DNA of 64,000 nt from Closterium sp. NIES-65 (GCA_948144175.1 CANXME010000106.1:620001-684000), one strand, 5' to 3'. Shown: positions 18,401 through 31,469, numbered from the stretch's first letter. Notes: a model not told the origin generated them from the sequence alone. Numbers and translations are program-made.

Positions 18401-21400
18401 GACAGAACACGGCGAGAGGTGGGGTGGTAGAACTGCCACCCAGGCCCGTCGGGGGGGAACCCCAGGAAGACACAAGGAGCAGCGCGAGGGGACAGTTCGT
18501 CCGCAGACAAGTCGCCGACAAACGCCCGAGATCCCCAGACCCGGAACGCCGACGCATCGCCAACCTTCCCCGTCCATAGCAGGGCTGGGATGGTCTCCGG
18601 CCTGGAGACCCTGGGTTGAAGGTTGATCTGATGCGCCGCGTACCTGACCGCAAACGGCCACAGAAAATGGGGGGCAGCTGCATGCATCATAGACGTACGA
18701 GCGACGTCCAAGACCATGCCAGTGCGGCGCTCAGCAATCCCATTTTGCTGCGGTGAGTCCGGAAGCGTGAAGGTCTGACGGATGCCTCGTGGACGACAGT
18801 AGGCTTGCAGAAGGCTAGAGGAGAACTCACCGCCTCTGTCTGAGTGCAGACGCAGAACAGGAAAGTCCGAGCCAAAGCTCTGCCTGAGCTGGAGAGCTGC
18901 GCGGATCCAGTCGATCAGCACCTCAGTGACATCACCCTTGCTGCGCAAGGGGAAGACTGTGGTGTAACACGAGTAGTCGTCAACAACGAGCAGGAAGTAG
19001 CGCTCGTGACCCTGTCCACTGACGCGGGCTGGGCCCCAAACGTCCATGTGAAGCGTCTGCAACGGGGCCTCTGTCGGAGGAAACTAGGAGGCGTGAGGGG
19101 CAGCACGCTGGCGCCCCTCGACACAGGGGACACAGGTAGGGCCAGGGCCCTGAGGAAGGGGAGGGAGGGACCGAGGCAGACCAGACACAAGAAGACGGGA
19201 GGCCATGCCTATGAGCCGAAGCAGAGAGGGGTGACCAAGGCGGTGGTGCCAGAGGAGAGTCTCGTGACACAGGAGACGACACGAACAGGGGGCAGACTCA
19301 GGACCAGACCTGGACGCTCGGCAAACACCTGACCCGACGCAGCTACCCTACCAGACTCAGCAACGGGAGGAGACGCAGTGGTCAGTGTGTACAGGCTCGA
19401 CCCCGGCTGACGTGTAAACGTAGCCAGGTGTCGGCCAGTGCTAGCCTTGGTGCAGTGCGTCACCCGCTGGCGCGCAGGAGTGAACTGGTGGACACCCGCA
19501 TCCTGTAGGTCAGCACCACTCACCAGGTTCGTAGAGAACGAGGGGAGGTAGAGACCAGACAGGGTGCCAGAGGGAGCCGCCGGACACGGGAGGACTGTAG
19601 AGAAGCGAGACAGGACAGGACCCCCAGAGGGGTCAGCCAGAGACACCGCTGTTAGAGACTAAGGATGGAGTCTATGAAGATAAGGAGCCTAAATTTCTCA
19701 AAATCGTTGGCTTGAAATTCTGGACAGAAACCGTGACTTCACAAGAAACGTTGTCGACGACAATTGCATTGGTAGAATCGTCTCAAACTCGAGTATGTTA
19801 TAGCCTTTGTTAGTGGCTATCATTCCCAATTTGAATCGTATCGAAAGGTGGAGTAAATCTTGAGTTATGCTTTACGGCGCACCAGGGGGTATGCTGTCAC
19901 ATAGAAATTTAAATTCACTCACAATAGTTTCACAAGTTCACAAGAGTTGCACACAAGAGAGTTAGAGTAGCACTAAACCAGGTAGGAGGAAAGAGGAGGA
20001 CGAGAGGGAAGGTCCCAAGGAGTCCCCAACCAAAGAAAACTCCATGCCACACAATTCCCTTCCCCATAGGCAACCCAACTTTGACCTTTGTCACTATCCC
20101 AACCTCCACAATCCACCTCAACCCAACTTGGCCACACTTGCCAACCTGGTTTGGTTTCACCCAACCACTTGGCAGCAACTACAGTAGAAAAGACGAATTT
20201 CCCAACCCCCAAAAGTCTGTACCCCATATTGAGTCAACCCCACAACTCCCCATAGTCACCACAACCAAATATCAAAAGCATACGAACTCCAACGTTCGTA
20301 ACTTTCTTGTTCGTGCTCCGATTGAAGCGATACTTGGTTCGTCGGAAAGCTCTTGAGCAGAGGAGTCACTTCAGATATCTGCTCAAGCCAAATAACATTC
20401 ACACACACTCAGAAAATCCAAACCGCACAAAACACAAATTCTTGCACACACTCACAACACGCATGCAACGCACGAACATATGATGGGAGGCAGACAGACA
20501 TGAATGCGAATGGTAGCATCACTCAACAACCGCAACCGCCCGACTAAGCGGCGTGAGTGTGGTGCGGTCCCGAAAGAAGGAGCGAGAAGCCCCAGAGTCA
20601 AGGGTGAAGGTGAGGGAGGCCGAAGCCGGCGTAGTACCTGAGAGCGCAGACTCACCAGTACCTGAGGGCGCAGACACACTGGCACCTAGAGCAGCAGCCT
20701 CACCGGCACCTAGAGCAGCAGTACCAATGCTCGGGTCGGGCGGGAAACACCGGTAACAGTCACCCTCATCACTAATAGTCACAGCATACATTGCAGCAAG
20801 GATAGCATCAAAGTCAAGATCAAAGATAGCTACGCCTGCCCTAGACAGCTCTCCCCAGCGGGGGATCTCACTGGCCTCCGGGAACTGCTGACGCCAAGCG
20901 TCCGTCAGGCGGCCAAAACAGCGCTGGGCGGTGTGGGCACCCCCACACTGCTCACCCGCGCGGTCGCCGGTGCGAAGGACGTAGGTGCAGGGACCAAAGC
21001 CCCCACCACGCTGACGCTGCGTGTACCACTCACGGAGCTGCTGAGGGGACAGGCCCTCACAACCGCGCTGCTGCTGCTGGCGCGTGGCACCACCGGAGCC
21101 ACTCCTCTGCGAAGACCCGCGACCAGCTCCACCGCCGCCTCCGCCGCCTCCACTACTGCTGCCGCCTCCGCCACCGCCTCCACCGCCGCCTCCGCCACCG
21201 CCGCTCCCACCGCCGCCACCGCCGCCACCTCCGCCTCCACTGCCGCCACCGACCCCTCCACCCCCACCTCCACCCCCACCGCCACCCCCACTCCCCCCAC
21301 TCCCCTCACTGCCGCCACCTCCACCTCCACCGCCCCCGCTCGCTCCTCTGGTGCTCTTGCCCCCTTTGCCCTTGCCAGGGCGGCGTCCACCGCTAGGGGC

Positions 21401-21815
21401 AGACGCCGCACCGACCGACTCAAGACCAAGGAGGTACGGCGAATGTGGGAAAGGCAGCAAGGTCAGGGAAGAGGTACGGTAGCATGAGACGGCTCAGTGC
21501 AGCAGTGGAAGGGGAGGAGTAGCGCGCAACTACTGCGTCGTACAAGGTCTGAGCACTTTTGTACTGACTAAAGTGCGCACGCTCAGAGGTAGGGAGGTGG
21601 CGACGTACAGCAAGACGTGCAGCACCGTCGCGCGTGGCCCACTGGGAGCGAACAGTGGCTTCAGCATCAGCAGCAGGGGCAGGGGCAGCGCCAGAGGTGA
21701 GGTCAAAGAAAGAGAGGCCGTCTGCCCTATCGCACTGTAAGAACAGCTGCAAGTCATCTACCCAGACCTCAAAGTCAATGGCCCTACCCTCAGCGTCAAA
21801 GGCGAAGACACTAGG
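15411..21815 (-). pseudogene. gag-pol remains of element C
   Basis: In minus-strand order: Gag N-terminal region (about 21815-21420), glycine tract (about 21350-21090), Cys/His motif (about 20980-20920), protease LDSGAS (near 20600), solo LTR (20528-19650), integrase zinc region (about 19300-19060), integrase core (about 19062-18600; MDVWGP, HSDRGGEF, PQQNGIAERR), linker with GGAEPGG repeats (about 18290-17500), RT (about 16950-16200; YVDDLVFATGD near 16345) and RNase H (about 15870-15411). About eight breaks are scattered through it. Confidence 0.88.
19650..20528. repeat. Solo LTR (879 bp) of an unrelated LTR family
   Basis: The segment begins TGTTAGAGAC, ends CACTCAACA and is flanked by the perfect direct repeat ACCGC (19645-19649 and 20529-20533). 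It splits the protease-to-integrase region of C, whose sentence resumes cleanly on both sides. It is AT-richer than its surroundings, shares no sequence with the copia LTRs and encodes nothing recognisable. Size and ends fit a solo LTR, perhaps Ty3/gypsy, but the family cannot be told from an LTR alone. Confidence 0.82.
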
Positions 21816-21849
21816 AGTAGCCTTGACCCTAGACGACCAGCAGTGCAAA

Positions 21850-22870
21850 CAGTAGGGTGGGGGGCAGTGCAGTGACAAAGGGGGCTCGGAAGAAGGGCGG
21901 CTCGGACGCTCGGCGGCTTGGCTGCTGGGCTGCTCGGCGGCCCGGCTGCTCTGCTGCTGGGCGGCTCGGCTGCTGGGCGGCTCGGCTGCTGAGCTGCTTG
22001 GCGGCTCGGCTGCTCTGCTGCTGGGCGGCTTAGCTGCTGGGCGGCTCGGCTGCACCGCTGTAGGGCGGCGCGACGATGCTGCAGGTGATGGGGCCGAGAG
22101 CGAGGTGGCGGGGCCGCAGGTAGGGTGTCGGGGCCGCTGGTAGGGCGGCGGGCCGCAGGTAAGGCGGCAGAGCCGCGGGGAGGGGCGGCACGTGACGCCG
22201 CAAAGGGCGGCGACGGGCCGGGACAGGCGGCGCACGGGCGACGAAGAGTCGGGACAGGCGGCGTGGGGCCGGGGCAGGCACCGCACGCGCGGCGACGGGC
22301 GTGTACAACGGCGCGGGGCCGGGACGGGCGGCGCACGGGCGGCGACGGGCCGGGGCAGCTGCGCGGGGCCGGGACGAGCAGCGCACGGGCGGCGTCAGAC
22401 TGGGACAGCGGCGTGGGGCCGGGACGGGCGGCGCACGGGCGTCGACGGGCCGGGGCAGCGGCGCCGGGCCGGGACGGGCGGCGCACGGGCGGCGTGGGGC
22501 CGGGACGGGCGGCGCACGGGCGTCGACGGGCCGGGGCAGCAGCGCGGGGCCGGGACGGGTGGCGCACGGGCGGCGTGGGGCCGGGACGGGCGGCGCACGG
22601 GCGGCGTGGGGCCGGGACGGGCGGCGCACGGGCGGCGACGAGCCAGGGCAGCGGCGCGGGGCCGGGACGGGCGGCGCACGGGCGGCAACGGGCCGGGGCA
22701 GCGGCGCGGGGCCGGGACTGGCGGCGCACCGGCGGCGTGGGGCCGGGACGGGCGGCGCACGGGCGTCGACAGGCTGGGACGGGCGGATAAAGGGCGGCAA
22801 GGAAGGTTGCTAGGGGCCACAAGACGGGGCCGAAGGAGGCCTAAGCGAGGCGCGCTCCGGGCAGAAAACA
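21850..22870 (-). repeat. GC-rich tandem-repeat leader of element C
   Basis: Two arrays: GGCGGCTCGGCTGCTG units (about 21890-22060) and about 30 bp units with GGGCCGGGACGGGCGGCGCA (about 22190-22780). The larger unit is the reverse complement of the leader unit of A. Frames of more than 200 codons on both strands here are low-complexity artefacts. Confidence 0.85.
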
Positions 22871-22894
22871 AAAAGTTCGATTTTGGTGGGCCCT

Positions 22895-22930
22895 AGGAAC
22901 AGTTCCCACGAGGGAACCTGCTCGATACCA
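22895..22930 (-). promoter_or_regulatory. PBS and hairpin of element C
   Basis: TGGTATCGAGCAGG (minus strand) is followed by GTTCCC-TCGT-GGGAAC, a hairpin with a different stem from that of B but the same place and pairing. Confidence 0.75.
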
Positions 22931-23058
22931 TGAGAAGAAACGAGAATGAATGAACTATGAATGAAGTGAGTACATATAGGAAACCCTAATTGGGTTGTAC
23001 CCCTTATGGGATACCCCACTATATCCTACACAACAGCATAAGCTATAATGTTCTGACA
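22931..23058 (-). repeat. 5' LTR of element C
   Basis: 128 bp, five differences from 14846-14973, followed by the TSD CTGTG. Confidence 0.92.
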
Positions 23059-23083
23059 CTGTGCTCCAGTCTGTGCTCTTGAC

Positions 23084-24287
23084 TGAGGAGATAACTACTA
23101 CAACGGGAGCTAGACTACAGGCTAGGCACGGCTGCTCGTGTGATCTCTCTGCTCGTTGGTCCTTAGTCGTTTTCCTAGTGCACACACTGCTTGCTAGTTC
23201 ACGGGGCAAGTTGGCAAGAATTTCACTAGAGAGAGTTGACAACAATGGGTACTATGAAGTTGGCATGGCAAAACTACATCAGAGCTAGCATTCAAGTCGG
23301 TCGACTGCCAATGCAGCATGGTCGACCGCGTTCCAGCACGACCTGGTCGACCGCGCTCCAGCAGTGCAAAGTCGGCGGCGTGCCAACGTCGCAGATTGAC
23401 GGCGTGCCAGCATTGCTCCCGCAGAACAGCAGCGCACCCGCTTCGCTGGTGCTCGCAGATGATTGGCTGGTTGAGCCTCGTCACCTGCACGACGCACACT
23501 CCAAGTCATCCACGTACTGACGACTCCACCTGATCCGCCCACGTCGACCTCGAAATACCACCACCGAGGTCGGGCTTGCCAACTTCGCCTGGGCGACCGT
23601 CGCACTCTTCCGCAGAACTTCGTCACCCAGGTAACCTGGTCGACCGGGCAACCACGTCGACGAGCTGCTCCTGTATGTGCCCGTCGACCTCCCAAGTCGA
23701 CGGCCACCCCAAGTTGGCCTCACCAGGTCGACCACACCCCTGGTCGACCAGCTCCAGGTCGACGTCCATTCTGGTCGACCAGCTCCACGTCGACCAGCAG
23801 TCCTGGTCGACCAGCTTCATGTCGACCAGCGCAGTTGTCGCGCGACCACCCAAGTCGGCTACCCGAAGTCGGCGTCACGAAGTTGATGCCCAGCTACTCG
23901 ACGCCCAACTGCTCGGCGTCCTGAGTCGAGGTCGACGTCGGCCCCTCCTTCGTCGACCACCAGGTCAGGTCGACCACCAGCAGGTCGACCAGCAAGCCTG
24001 GTCGACCAACCACCAGGTCGACCAGCAGTCCGTCAGCCGACTACCGAAGTTGACTTCCCCAAGTTGACGTCACCAAGTTGACGTCCTCCGCAGGTCGACT
24101 TCCCAAATCGACCCCCCTGAAGTCAGCACCACGCTGCAGTCGGCGCCCGTACAGTGGTCTCCGTGCAGGTCGAACTCCTCGTCAACTGGCTCGCCCACTG
24201 CTGCAGGTCGGCTGCTTCCCTCACACTGGACCACGAAGTCGGCTCCGCCCAAGCGAGGATGCGGCCAGCACACAACTCCCGTTGACA
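23084..24287 (-). repeat. 3' LTR of element G, dense in GTCGAC
   Basis: About 1204 bp. Between about 23300 and 24110 the palindrome GTCGAC, often as GGTCGACC followed by AGC, occurs more than twenty times. The polypurine-like GGGGCGCGGCAGGGG (minus strand) adjoins it at about 24288-24303. Confidence 0.85.
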
Positions 24288-24514
24288 CTCCCCTGCCGCG
24301 CCCCAAGCCCACACGGCAGTACTCCTCGGGAAATAGCTCGTCCATGTGCACCCAACTCACAGCACATCGTCCACCGCACCAGCCATGCAAGAGGGCATGG
24401 AACCTACTGCTGCACGTCGTCAACTTCGTCGCCCACATCGGCCAAGCGCACCTGGCCGATGGTGACGGAGCACCGGTTGAAGACCGGATAGTGCAGCGCC
24501 TTCGTCAGGAAGTC

Positions 24515-27500
24515 GGCCGGCTACTCAGCGGTCGGGATGTACTTCAGCGAAAGCTTCTCGCTCTTCACCATTTGCTGCAGCCAGGCCTGTCGCGGCTCCA
24601 TGTGCTTGAGGTTGCCCGTCAACCCCATGCCCTCGGGGACTGTGATGGCCGACTTGTTGTCCACCCGGAGGACGGTCGATTTCCCGGCATCTAGCTGCCG
24701 GAACTCTGCCAGGAGTAAACAAAGTCGGCGTCCCTTCTTGCCAGCTTCGGTGGCCGCCACGTACTCCGACTCGGTCGACGACTACGTCGCGCACTTGATA
24801 CGCTGGCTCGACCAGGAGACTACAGCCCCTCCGTAGACGAACATGTATCAGCCCGTGCTCGTCCTGATTTGCTTGTCACCGGCATCGTCGGCGTCCACGT
24901 AGCCGACCAGCTCCAGCGACTCAAGTCCACCACCGAACTCCAGGGCGATGTCACGCGTGTTGGCGAGGTAGGCGAGGCAGCGGTCGACCTCGCGCCAGTG
25001 CTGGTCGCTCCTCACCGTGAGACCGCTCCCCAGCTTGCTGCAGGCAAAGGCGATGTCCAGCCTCATCGTTATCGCCGCGAACTGCAGCGAGCCGACCTTC
25101 TGCCGGTACTCCTCCTCCTGTCGCTCCTGTGCCTCCTCGTCGTCGAAGGTGAGCTCAACGTAGGCGTTGACCGAGACCGGTCTTCGGAGTGCGCCCGGTC
25201 TGCTCCCTGTCGATAAAGCACCTACGCAGCTTGTCGGCGTAGCCTTGCTGATGCAGCCACAGCTTCCCCGCCGACCTGTCGCGGACGATCTCCAGCTCGA
25301 GGTACTTCTGCACCGGCGAGATCTCTCGCAGCTTGGAGGCGGACTTCAGCAGCTCCTTCAGCATCTCGGTGCTGCTGCTTCCGCAAGCAGGTCGTCGACG
25401 TAGACCAACACCCAGCAGGCCACTCCGTCGTCGCCGACTTTGAAGTACAGAGCCTCGTCAACCTGGCTCTTCTTCCACCTGGCGTCGACCAGCACGTCGT
25501 TGAGCGCCAAGTACCACAGCAGCGGCGACTGCTTCAGCCCGTACAGGCTCTTCAGCAGCTTGCACACTCGGCCAGTTCCATCATTGAAGTAGTCCGGCTA
25601 AGACATGTAGAGTACCCGGTCGAGCTTGCTTTGCAAGAAGGCATTCTTCATATCGAGCTGCATCAGGTTGAGGTTGAGGATGGCAACGATGCTGAGGAAG
25701 ATCCTCAGGGTGACGTAGCTGCCCACCGGCGCGAACGTCTCGTTGTAGTCGGCGCCATACACCTGGGTGAAGCCCTTCACGACCAGCCTCGCCTTCTCGC
25801 GCTCGACGGTGTCGTCGACGAGGTACTTCGTCGTCAGCACCCACCGGTTCTTCATGATGTTGACCCCCGGTGGGCGTTCGCCCAGCTCCCAAGTGCCCAT
25901 GTTGATGAGCATGCGGATCTCCTCCTCCATGGTGGCCTTCACCGCCGGGCCCTTCCAGCTCGCTAACGCCTCCTTCACCGTCATCGTCGAGATGTCCCAA
26001 CGGTGCTCTGGGTCGGCCAGCATGTCGGGGTCGAGCTCCGAAAACTCCTCATCCTCCTCGGCGTCGTCGTACAGCAGGTTGTCGTCATCGTCCACGTCAT
26101 ACACCGTGGTGAAGGCAGCGGGGACGAAGAAGTCTAGCGGCCTCCAAACTCGATCCGACTTCCAGGGTTCAGGCCGAACCTCCACCACGTCACTCGTGGT
26201 GGACTCGTCGGCGTCCACTCCGTCGTCACCGTCTTCACTGCCCTTGTCGTCTTGCTGCTCCTCGGTCGACTTACTGGTCGACCTCTCCCTTCTGGTCGGC
26301 TTCCCGACCGACTGCCTGGTTGCCGACTGCTCCGTGCTCGGCCTCACTGCTACCTGCTCCCCTGTCGGCTGCTGCTCCCCGACCTGCTCCTCCCCTATCA
26401 ACGTCGACTTCACTCCCACGTCGACCTGCCCCTCATCACGTCGGCCACCGGTGATGCCCTTTGCCGGCGCCGAAGGCGACGTCCCACTACTACCCTCATC
26501 GCCGGAGGCCGACATAGGAGTCAGCCCGTGCAAGCCGGCCGCGAGGGGAGGGGCAGGGGTCGTAGGGGAAGGGGAAGGAGAACAGGCGACCTCGGCGTCC
26601 TCAGCAACAAGCTCACCGACCTCGGCGAGCAGAGGTAACGTCGCCGTCGAGGTGTCGGTCGGCGGGGTAGTAGGCGTCTGACCTGACACCGGTCCATGCT
26701 CCGACTTCTACACCTCCAGCGACATGTCCTCGTAGAACACCACATCCGACGTGGTGACCACCCGGTTGGCGTCGATGTTGAGGAGCTCCCAGCCCTTGCT
26801 CTCCCCCTACACGCCAAGGTGAAGGCCCCACCTGGCCTTCGGCTTCAGCTTCCCACCACGCTGCTGCTCGGGGACAAGGAACTGCGCCATGCAGCCCCAC
26901 ACCCGCGCAATTGACAAGTCGGGCTTCTGCCTGGTCAGCAGCTGGTACGGCGACGTCCCCGGCGGCAGCGTCGACCTCTCAAGGCAGTTGCGAACCCAGA
27001 CAGCCTGCCGCAGAGCGAGGTGCCACCAGTGGTGCTGCACGCCCATGTGCAGCAGCATCGTCCGCACCGACTCCACCACCGTCGGCATCTCTCTCTTTGC
27101 CATGCCGTTCTGCTGCGGGGTGTACGGGCAAGTGAGGTCGTGGACGATCCCCTTCCCGTCCACGAAGTCGGTGAACTTCTTCCCGAGGAACTCCCCTCCT
27201 CGGTCGGAGCGCAGCATCAGCACCGACTTCTTCGTCTGCCTCTCCACCAGAACCAGTCACTTCTGGTACTCCAGCAGCACATCCGACTTCTTGGCGACTA
27301 GCCTCACCCACACGAATCGAGTCTTGCGGTCCTTCAGCAGCAGGAAGTACAAGCTGCTGTCCTTGGCAGCCACACGGAACAGCCCGCACAGGTTGATGTG
27401 CACGACGGCCAGAACGTCGTCGGCGTCGGAGCCTTGGTCGGGGAAGGTGTGCCGCGCCAGCTTCCCGCCGATACACGAGACACACGGAGAATGGGCGCCC

Positions 27501-27966
27501 GTTGCCGACTTGATGTCCAGCCCAACGGCGACCTCGCTCTTCGTCGAGCTCCGGATGGTGTCCATCCTGTCCGGCGTCGACTTTGCTTCGATACGATTGC
27601 CCGCAGGGCCACAACCTCCGTCGTGGTTGACGTCGACTTTGTTGAGCAGGGACGCAGGCCGGTGCAGAGTACTCGCCCGGAGTACGTCACCTGACCGAGC
27701 ACCTCCCCAGCCGCCGAGACGAGTAGCATGCCGTCGCCGTCCTCCTGCAGCTTCACGCCGTTCTTCTTTAGCTGGCCGGATGACAGCAGGTTTGCCCGCA
27801 CACCCGGGACGTACAGCACGTCGGGGATGAGCACCTGCTTCCCGGCCTCCCCTTGCAAGGCGACTGTGCCTCGGCCGTGGACGTCCTGCAGCGCCCCATT
27901 GAAGCCGCGCACATGCTTGATGAAGCCGCTCGGCTGCAGGTCGACGAAGACTTCCTTCGTCCCCAT
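24515..27966 (-). pseudogene. pol remains of element G
   Basis: In minus-strand order: protease region (about 27966-27700; VLYVPGVRANLLS, a copia protease C-terminal signature), integrase (about 27565-26810; CVSCIGGKLARH zinc end, LRSDRGGEF, PQQNGMAKRE), an acidic Ser/Thr/Glu-rich linker (about 26690-25980), RT (about 25960-25220; ARLVVKGFTQ, LDMKNAFL, YVDDLLAEA near 25395) and RNase H (about 25060-24520; VDADDAGDK, VDNKSAI). It has about ten breaks. The protein is clearly diverged from the short-LTR family. Confidence 0.85.
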
Positions 27967-28103
27967 TGTCGAGATTAGAGAGAAATGGATGGCACTATGG
28001 AATGAGACAAGGATACAAGTACCAACCCTAATTGGGTTGTACCCCCTATGGTCTACCCCAACAGCAGCCTACAATATATGCATCATCTAAATATAATCTG
28101 ACA
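27967..28103 (-). repeat. 3' LTR of element H
   Basis: 137 bp, TGTCGAG...AATCTGACA, followed by the conserved polypurine hairpin. Confidence 0.92.
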
Positions 28104-28327
28104 CACCCCCATAGGCAAAGTGGGGGAGAGCAAGGGGTCACAAGACCAGTCAAGCAAGACAAGCAAAGAAAAGCAAAGCAAGCTCAAGGTGGATCTCAAG
28201 GATACCACACAAATTCCGAGCACAAGGTCAAGGCCACAAGGCCAGTTCACATGCAGCAGAGCATATATATATAACAGTGCTAAACAAGCAAGAGCAAGGA
28301 TATATATATGCAGCAGTACAAGCAAGG

Positions 28328-31300
28328 TCAAGAGGTAAGCAAGTGAGGCCCAGTGGGCACAAGGCCTAGCAGAGTGCAAAAGCGCTGATGGTCACAAGGC
28401 GGAAGTGCCTTGGTGAACACATCAGCAGTGTTGGCCTCAGTGGCCACGAAAAGCACTGGAACTCCTCCTGGGACCTGGGACCAGGAAGAGGGGCGGCGGG
28501 GGGAGGGACGGAGTGCGGTAGGGGAAGAGCCGGTAGAAGGGAACCGACTCGTCAAACGTGACGTCCTGGGAGGACAGAACACGACGAGAGGTGGGGTGGT
28601 AAAACTGCCACCCAGGTGCGTCAGGGGGGAAACCCAGGAAGACGCAAGGAGCAGCACGACGGGACAGCTTGTCCGCAGACAAGTCGCGGACAAATGCCCG
28701 AGATCCCCAGACACGGAACGCAGACGCATCGCCAACCTTCCCCGTCCACAGCAAAGCTGAGGAGGTCTCCGGTCTGGAGACCCTGGGCTGAAGGTTGATC
28801 TGATGCGCGGCGTACCGAACCGCAAACGGCCACAGAAAATGGGGGGCAGCCGCATGCACCATGGACGTACGGGCGACGTCCATGACTATGCCGATGCGGC
28901 GCTCAGCAATCCCATTCTGCTGTGGAGAGTCCGGAAGCGTGAAGGTCTGGCGGATGCCTCGTGCACGACAGTAGGCTCGCAGAAGGACGGAGGAGAACTC
29001 TCCGCCTTTGTCCGAGTGCAGACGCAAAACAAGAAAGTCCGAGCCGAAGCTCCGCCTGAGCTGGAGACGAGCTGCGCGGATCCAATCGATCAACACCTCA
29101 GTGACCTCACCCTTGGTGCGCAAGGGGAAGACTGTGGTGTAACGCGAGTAGTCGTCAACCACCAGCAGGAAGTAGCGCTCCTGACCCTGTCCACGGACGC
29201 GGGCTGGGCCCCACACGTCCATGTGAAGCGTCTGCATCGGGGCCTCCGTCGGAGGAAACGGGGAGGAGTGAGGGGAAGCCCGCAGGCGACCCTCGACACA
29301 GGGGACACAGGGAGGGCCAGGCCTCGGAGGAAGGGGAGGGAGGGACCGGGGAAGACCAGAGACAAGAAGGCGAGAGGCCATGCCCCAAAGACGAGGCAGG
29401 GAGGGGTGACCCATGCGGTGGTGCCACAGGAGGGTCTCGTGAGACAGGAGGCGACACGAGCAGGGGGCAGACTCAGGACCAGACCTGGACGCTGCAGCAA
29501 ACACCTGACCCGACGCAGCTACCTGACCAGACGCAGGAGGAGGAGACGGAACAGTGAGTGTGTACAGGCTCGACCCCGGCCCACGTGTGAACGTGGTCAA
29601 GTGTCGACCCGTGTCCGCGTCCGTGCAGTGGGTGTCCCGTCAGCGCGCAGGGGTGAACTGGTCAACCCCTGCATCCTGTAGGTCAGCACCCGCCACCAAG
29701 TTCGTAGAGAACGAGGGGAGGTAGAGACCGGACAGGGAGCCAGACGAGACCGCAGGGCACGGAAGGACAGTGGAGTAGCGAGCCAGAACAGGACCCCCAG
29801 AGGGGTCCGCCAGGGAGACTACCATTGGCCGACTAAGTGGCGTGAGTGTGGTGCGGTCTCGAAAGAAGGAGCGAGACGCTCGTGAGTCAAGGTGAAGGTG
29901 AGAGAGGGTGGAGCCGACGCAGTACCTGAGAGAGCAGACTCACCAGCACCTGAGGACACAGACTCACTGGCACCTAGAGCGACAGCCTCATCAGCACCTG
30001 GAGCAGCAGCCTTAACAGCACCTAGAGCCGCAGTACCAATGCCCGGGTCGGGCGGGAAACACCGGTAACAGTCACCCTCCTCACTAATAGTCACAGCATA
30101 CATGGCACGAAGAATAGCATCAAAGTCAAGATCAAAGATAGCTACTCCTGCCCTAGACAGCTGGTCCCAGCGAGGGATCTCAGAGGCGTCAGGAAACTGG
30201 CGGCGCCAAGCGTCAGTCAGGCGGCCGAAGCAGCGCTGGGTGGAGTGTGGACCACCACACGGCTCACCCGCACGGTCGCCAGTGCGCAGGACGTAGGTGC
30301 ACGGACCAGTACCCCCACCCCTCTGACGTGCAGCGTACCACTCACGGAGCTGCTGCGGGGAGAGAGTCTCCTGACCACGCTGCTGCTGCTGGTGCTGACC
30401 ACCACCGGAGCCACTCCTCTGCGACGAGCCACGACCTCCGCCGCCACCTCCGCCGCCGCCGCCACCACCTCCGCTGCCACCGCCACTCCCACCGTTGCCG
30501 CCACCACCGCCGCCCCCGCCTCCACTCCAACCACCACCGCCACCGTCGCCCCCGCCTCCACTGCCGCCGCTGACACCTGCACTCCCGCCACCACTACCGC
30601 TACCACCCCCACCTCCTCCGCTGCCTCTACCGCCGCCTCCACCGCCCCCGCCGCCTCCACCACCGCCCCTACCCCCCTTGCCCTTGCCAGGGCGACGTCT
30701 CCCACTGGGGGCACACGCCGCACCGACCGACTCAAAACCAACTAGGTCGGCCGTAGCAGCAGAGGCGACAGAGGGCAGGAGGGGGGAGGGGGAACACCCC
30801 TCAAAGATGGGGGTGCGCGGGTCACCACGAGAGGCCCCTACAGCGAGAATGCTCTTCTCGGCCGCTAGGAGGGACTTCTCGAGGAGGTCAACATTGAGAG
30901 TGGTGGGGCAGACTGAGAGTAAGTCGTCCCTGACTCCGCGAAGGGAGTCAGGGAGGCGGGTGACAACGTAGTAGAGAGTGATGTACATGGGGGGGGGGGG
31001 TTCTTGGCGCAGAACTCAGCAGGAAGCGCAGCGCGGTAGCGAGCGTCACTAGTGCGCAGGTAGGTAATGAGGTCGGCGACTGTGGCAAAAGAAGCAAGGT
31101 CGGGAAAGAGGTACGGTAGCATGAGGCGGCTCAGTGCAGCAGTGGCAGGGGAGGAGTAGCGTGCAATAACGGCGTCGTACAAGGTCTGAGCACTCTTGTA
31201 CGACCCAAAGTATGCACACTCAGAGGGAGGGAGGTGGCGACGCACAGCAAGACGTGCAGCAGCATCGCGTGTGGCCCACTGTGAGCGAACAATGGCATCC

Positions 31301-31461
31301 TCAGTAGCAGCAGGGGCGGGAGAGGCACCAGAAGTGAGATCAAAGAGAGAGAGGCCGTCAGCTCTGTCGCACTGTAGGAAAAGCAGCAGGTCGTCTACCC
31401 ACACGTCAAAGTCGATGGCTCTGCCCTCAGCGTCAAAGGTGAGGACACTGGGGGTAGCCAT
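28328..31461 (-). pseudogene. gag-pol remains of element H
   Basis: In minus-strand order: Gag from MATPSVLTF (31461) through LPYLFPDLASF, glycine tract (about 30670-30420), Cys/His motif (about 30300-30230), protease (near 29860), integrase zinc region (about 29430-29260; HHRMGHPSLPR), integrase core (about 29240-28760; MDVWGP, HSDKGGEF, PQQNGIAERR) and an RNase H tail (about 28440-28328; ANTADVFTKALPP). RT is not among the parts seen. About three breaks. Confidence 0.85.
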
Positions 31462-31469
31462 GACAGCAG

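Larger units (their letters stand above)
14846..23058 (-). mobile_element. Element C: Ty1/copia element inserted in D, broken
   Basis: C has 128 bp LTRs (14846-14973 and 22931-23058) with five differences (about 4%) and a perfect TSD CTGTG (14841-14845 and 23059-23063) inside the RNase H region of D. It carries all parts from leader through gag, protease, integrase, RT and RNase H, interrupted by two solo LTRs of other families. Without those it is about 7.1 kb. The coding region has about eight breaks. Its LTR and leader unit are those of element A, so A and C are one subfamily of different age. Confidence 0.92.

Noticed and set aside
25767-26681. A 304-codon Ser/Thr-rich plus-strand frame
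   Set aside because: It lies antisense to the RT and linker of element G, whose minus-strand motifs (VKGFTQ, LDMKNAFL) are clear. The plus frame shows no domain.
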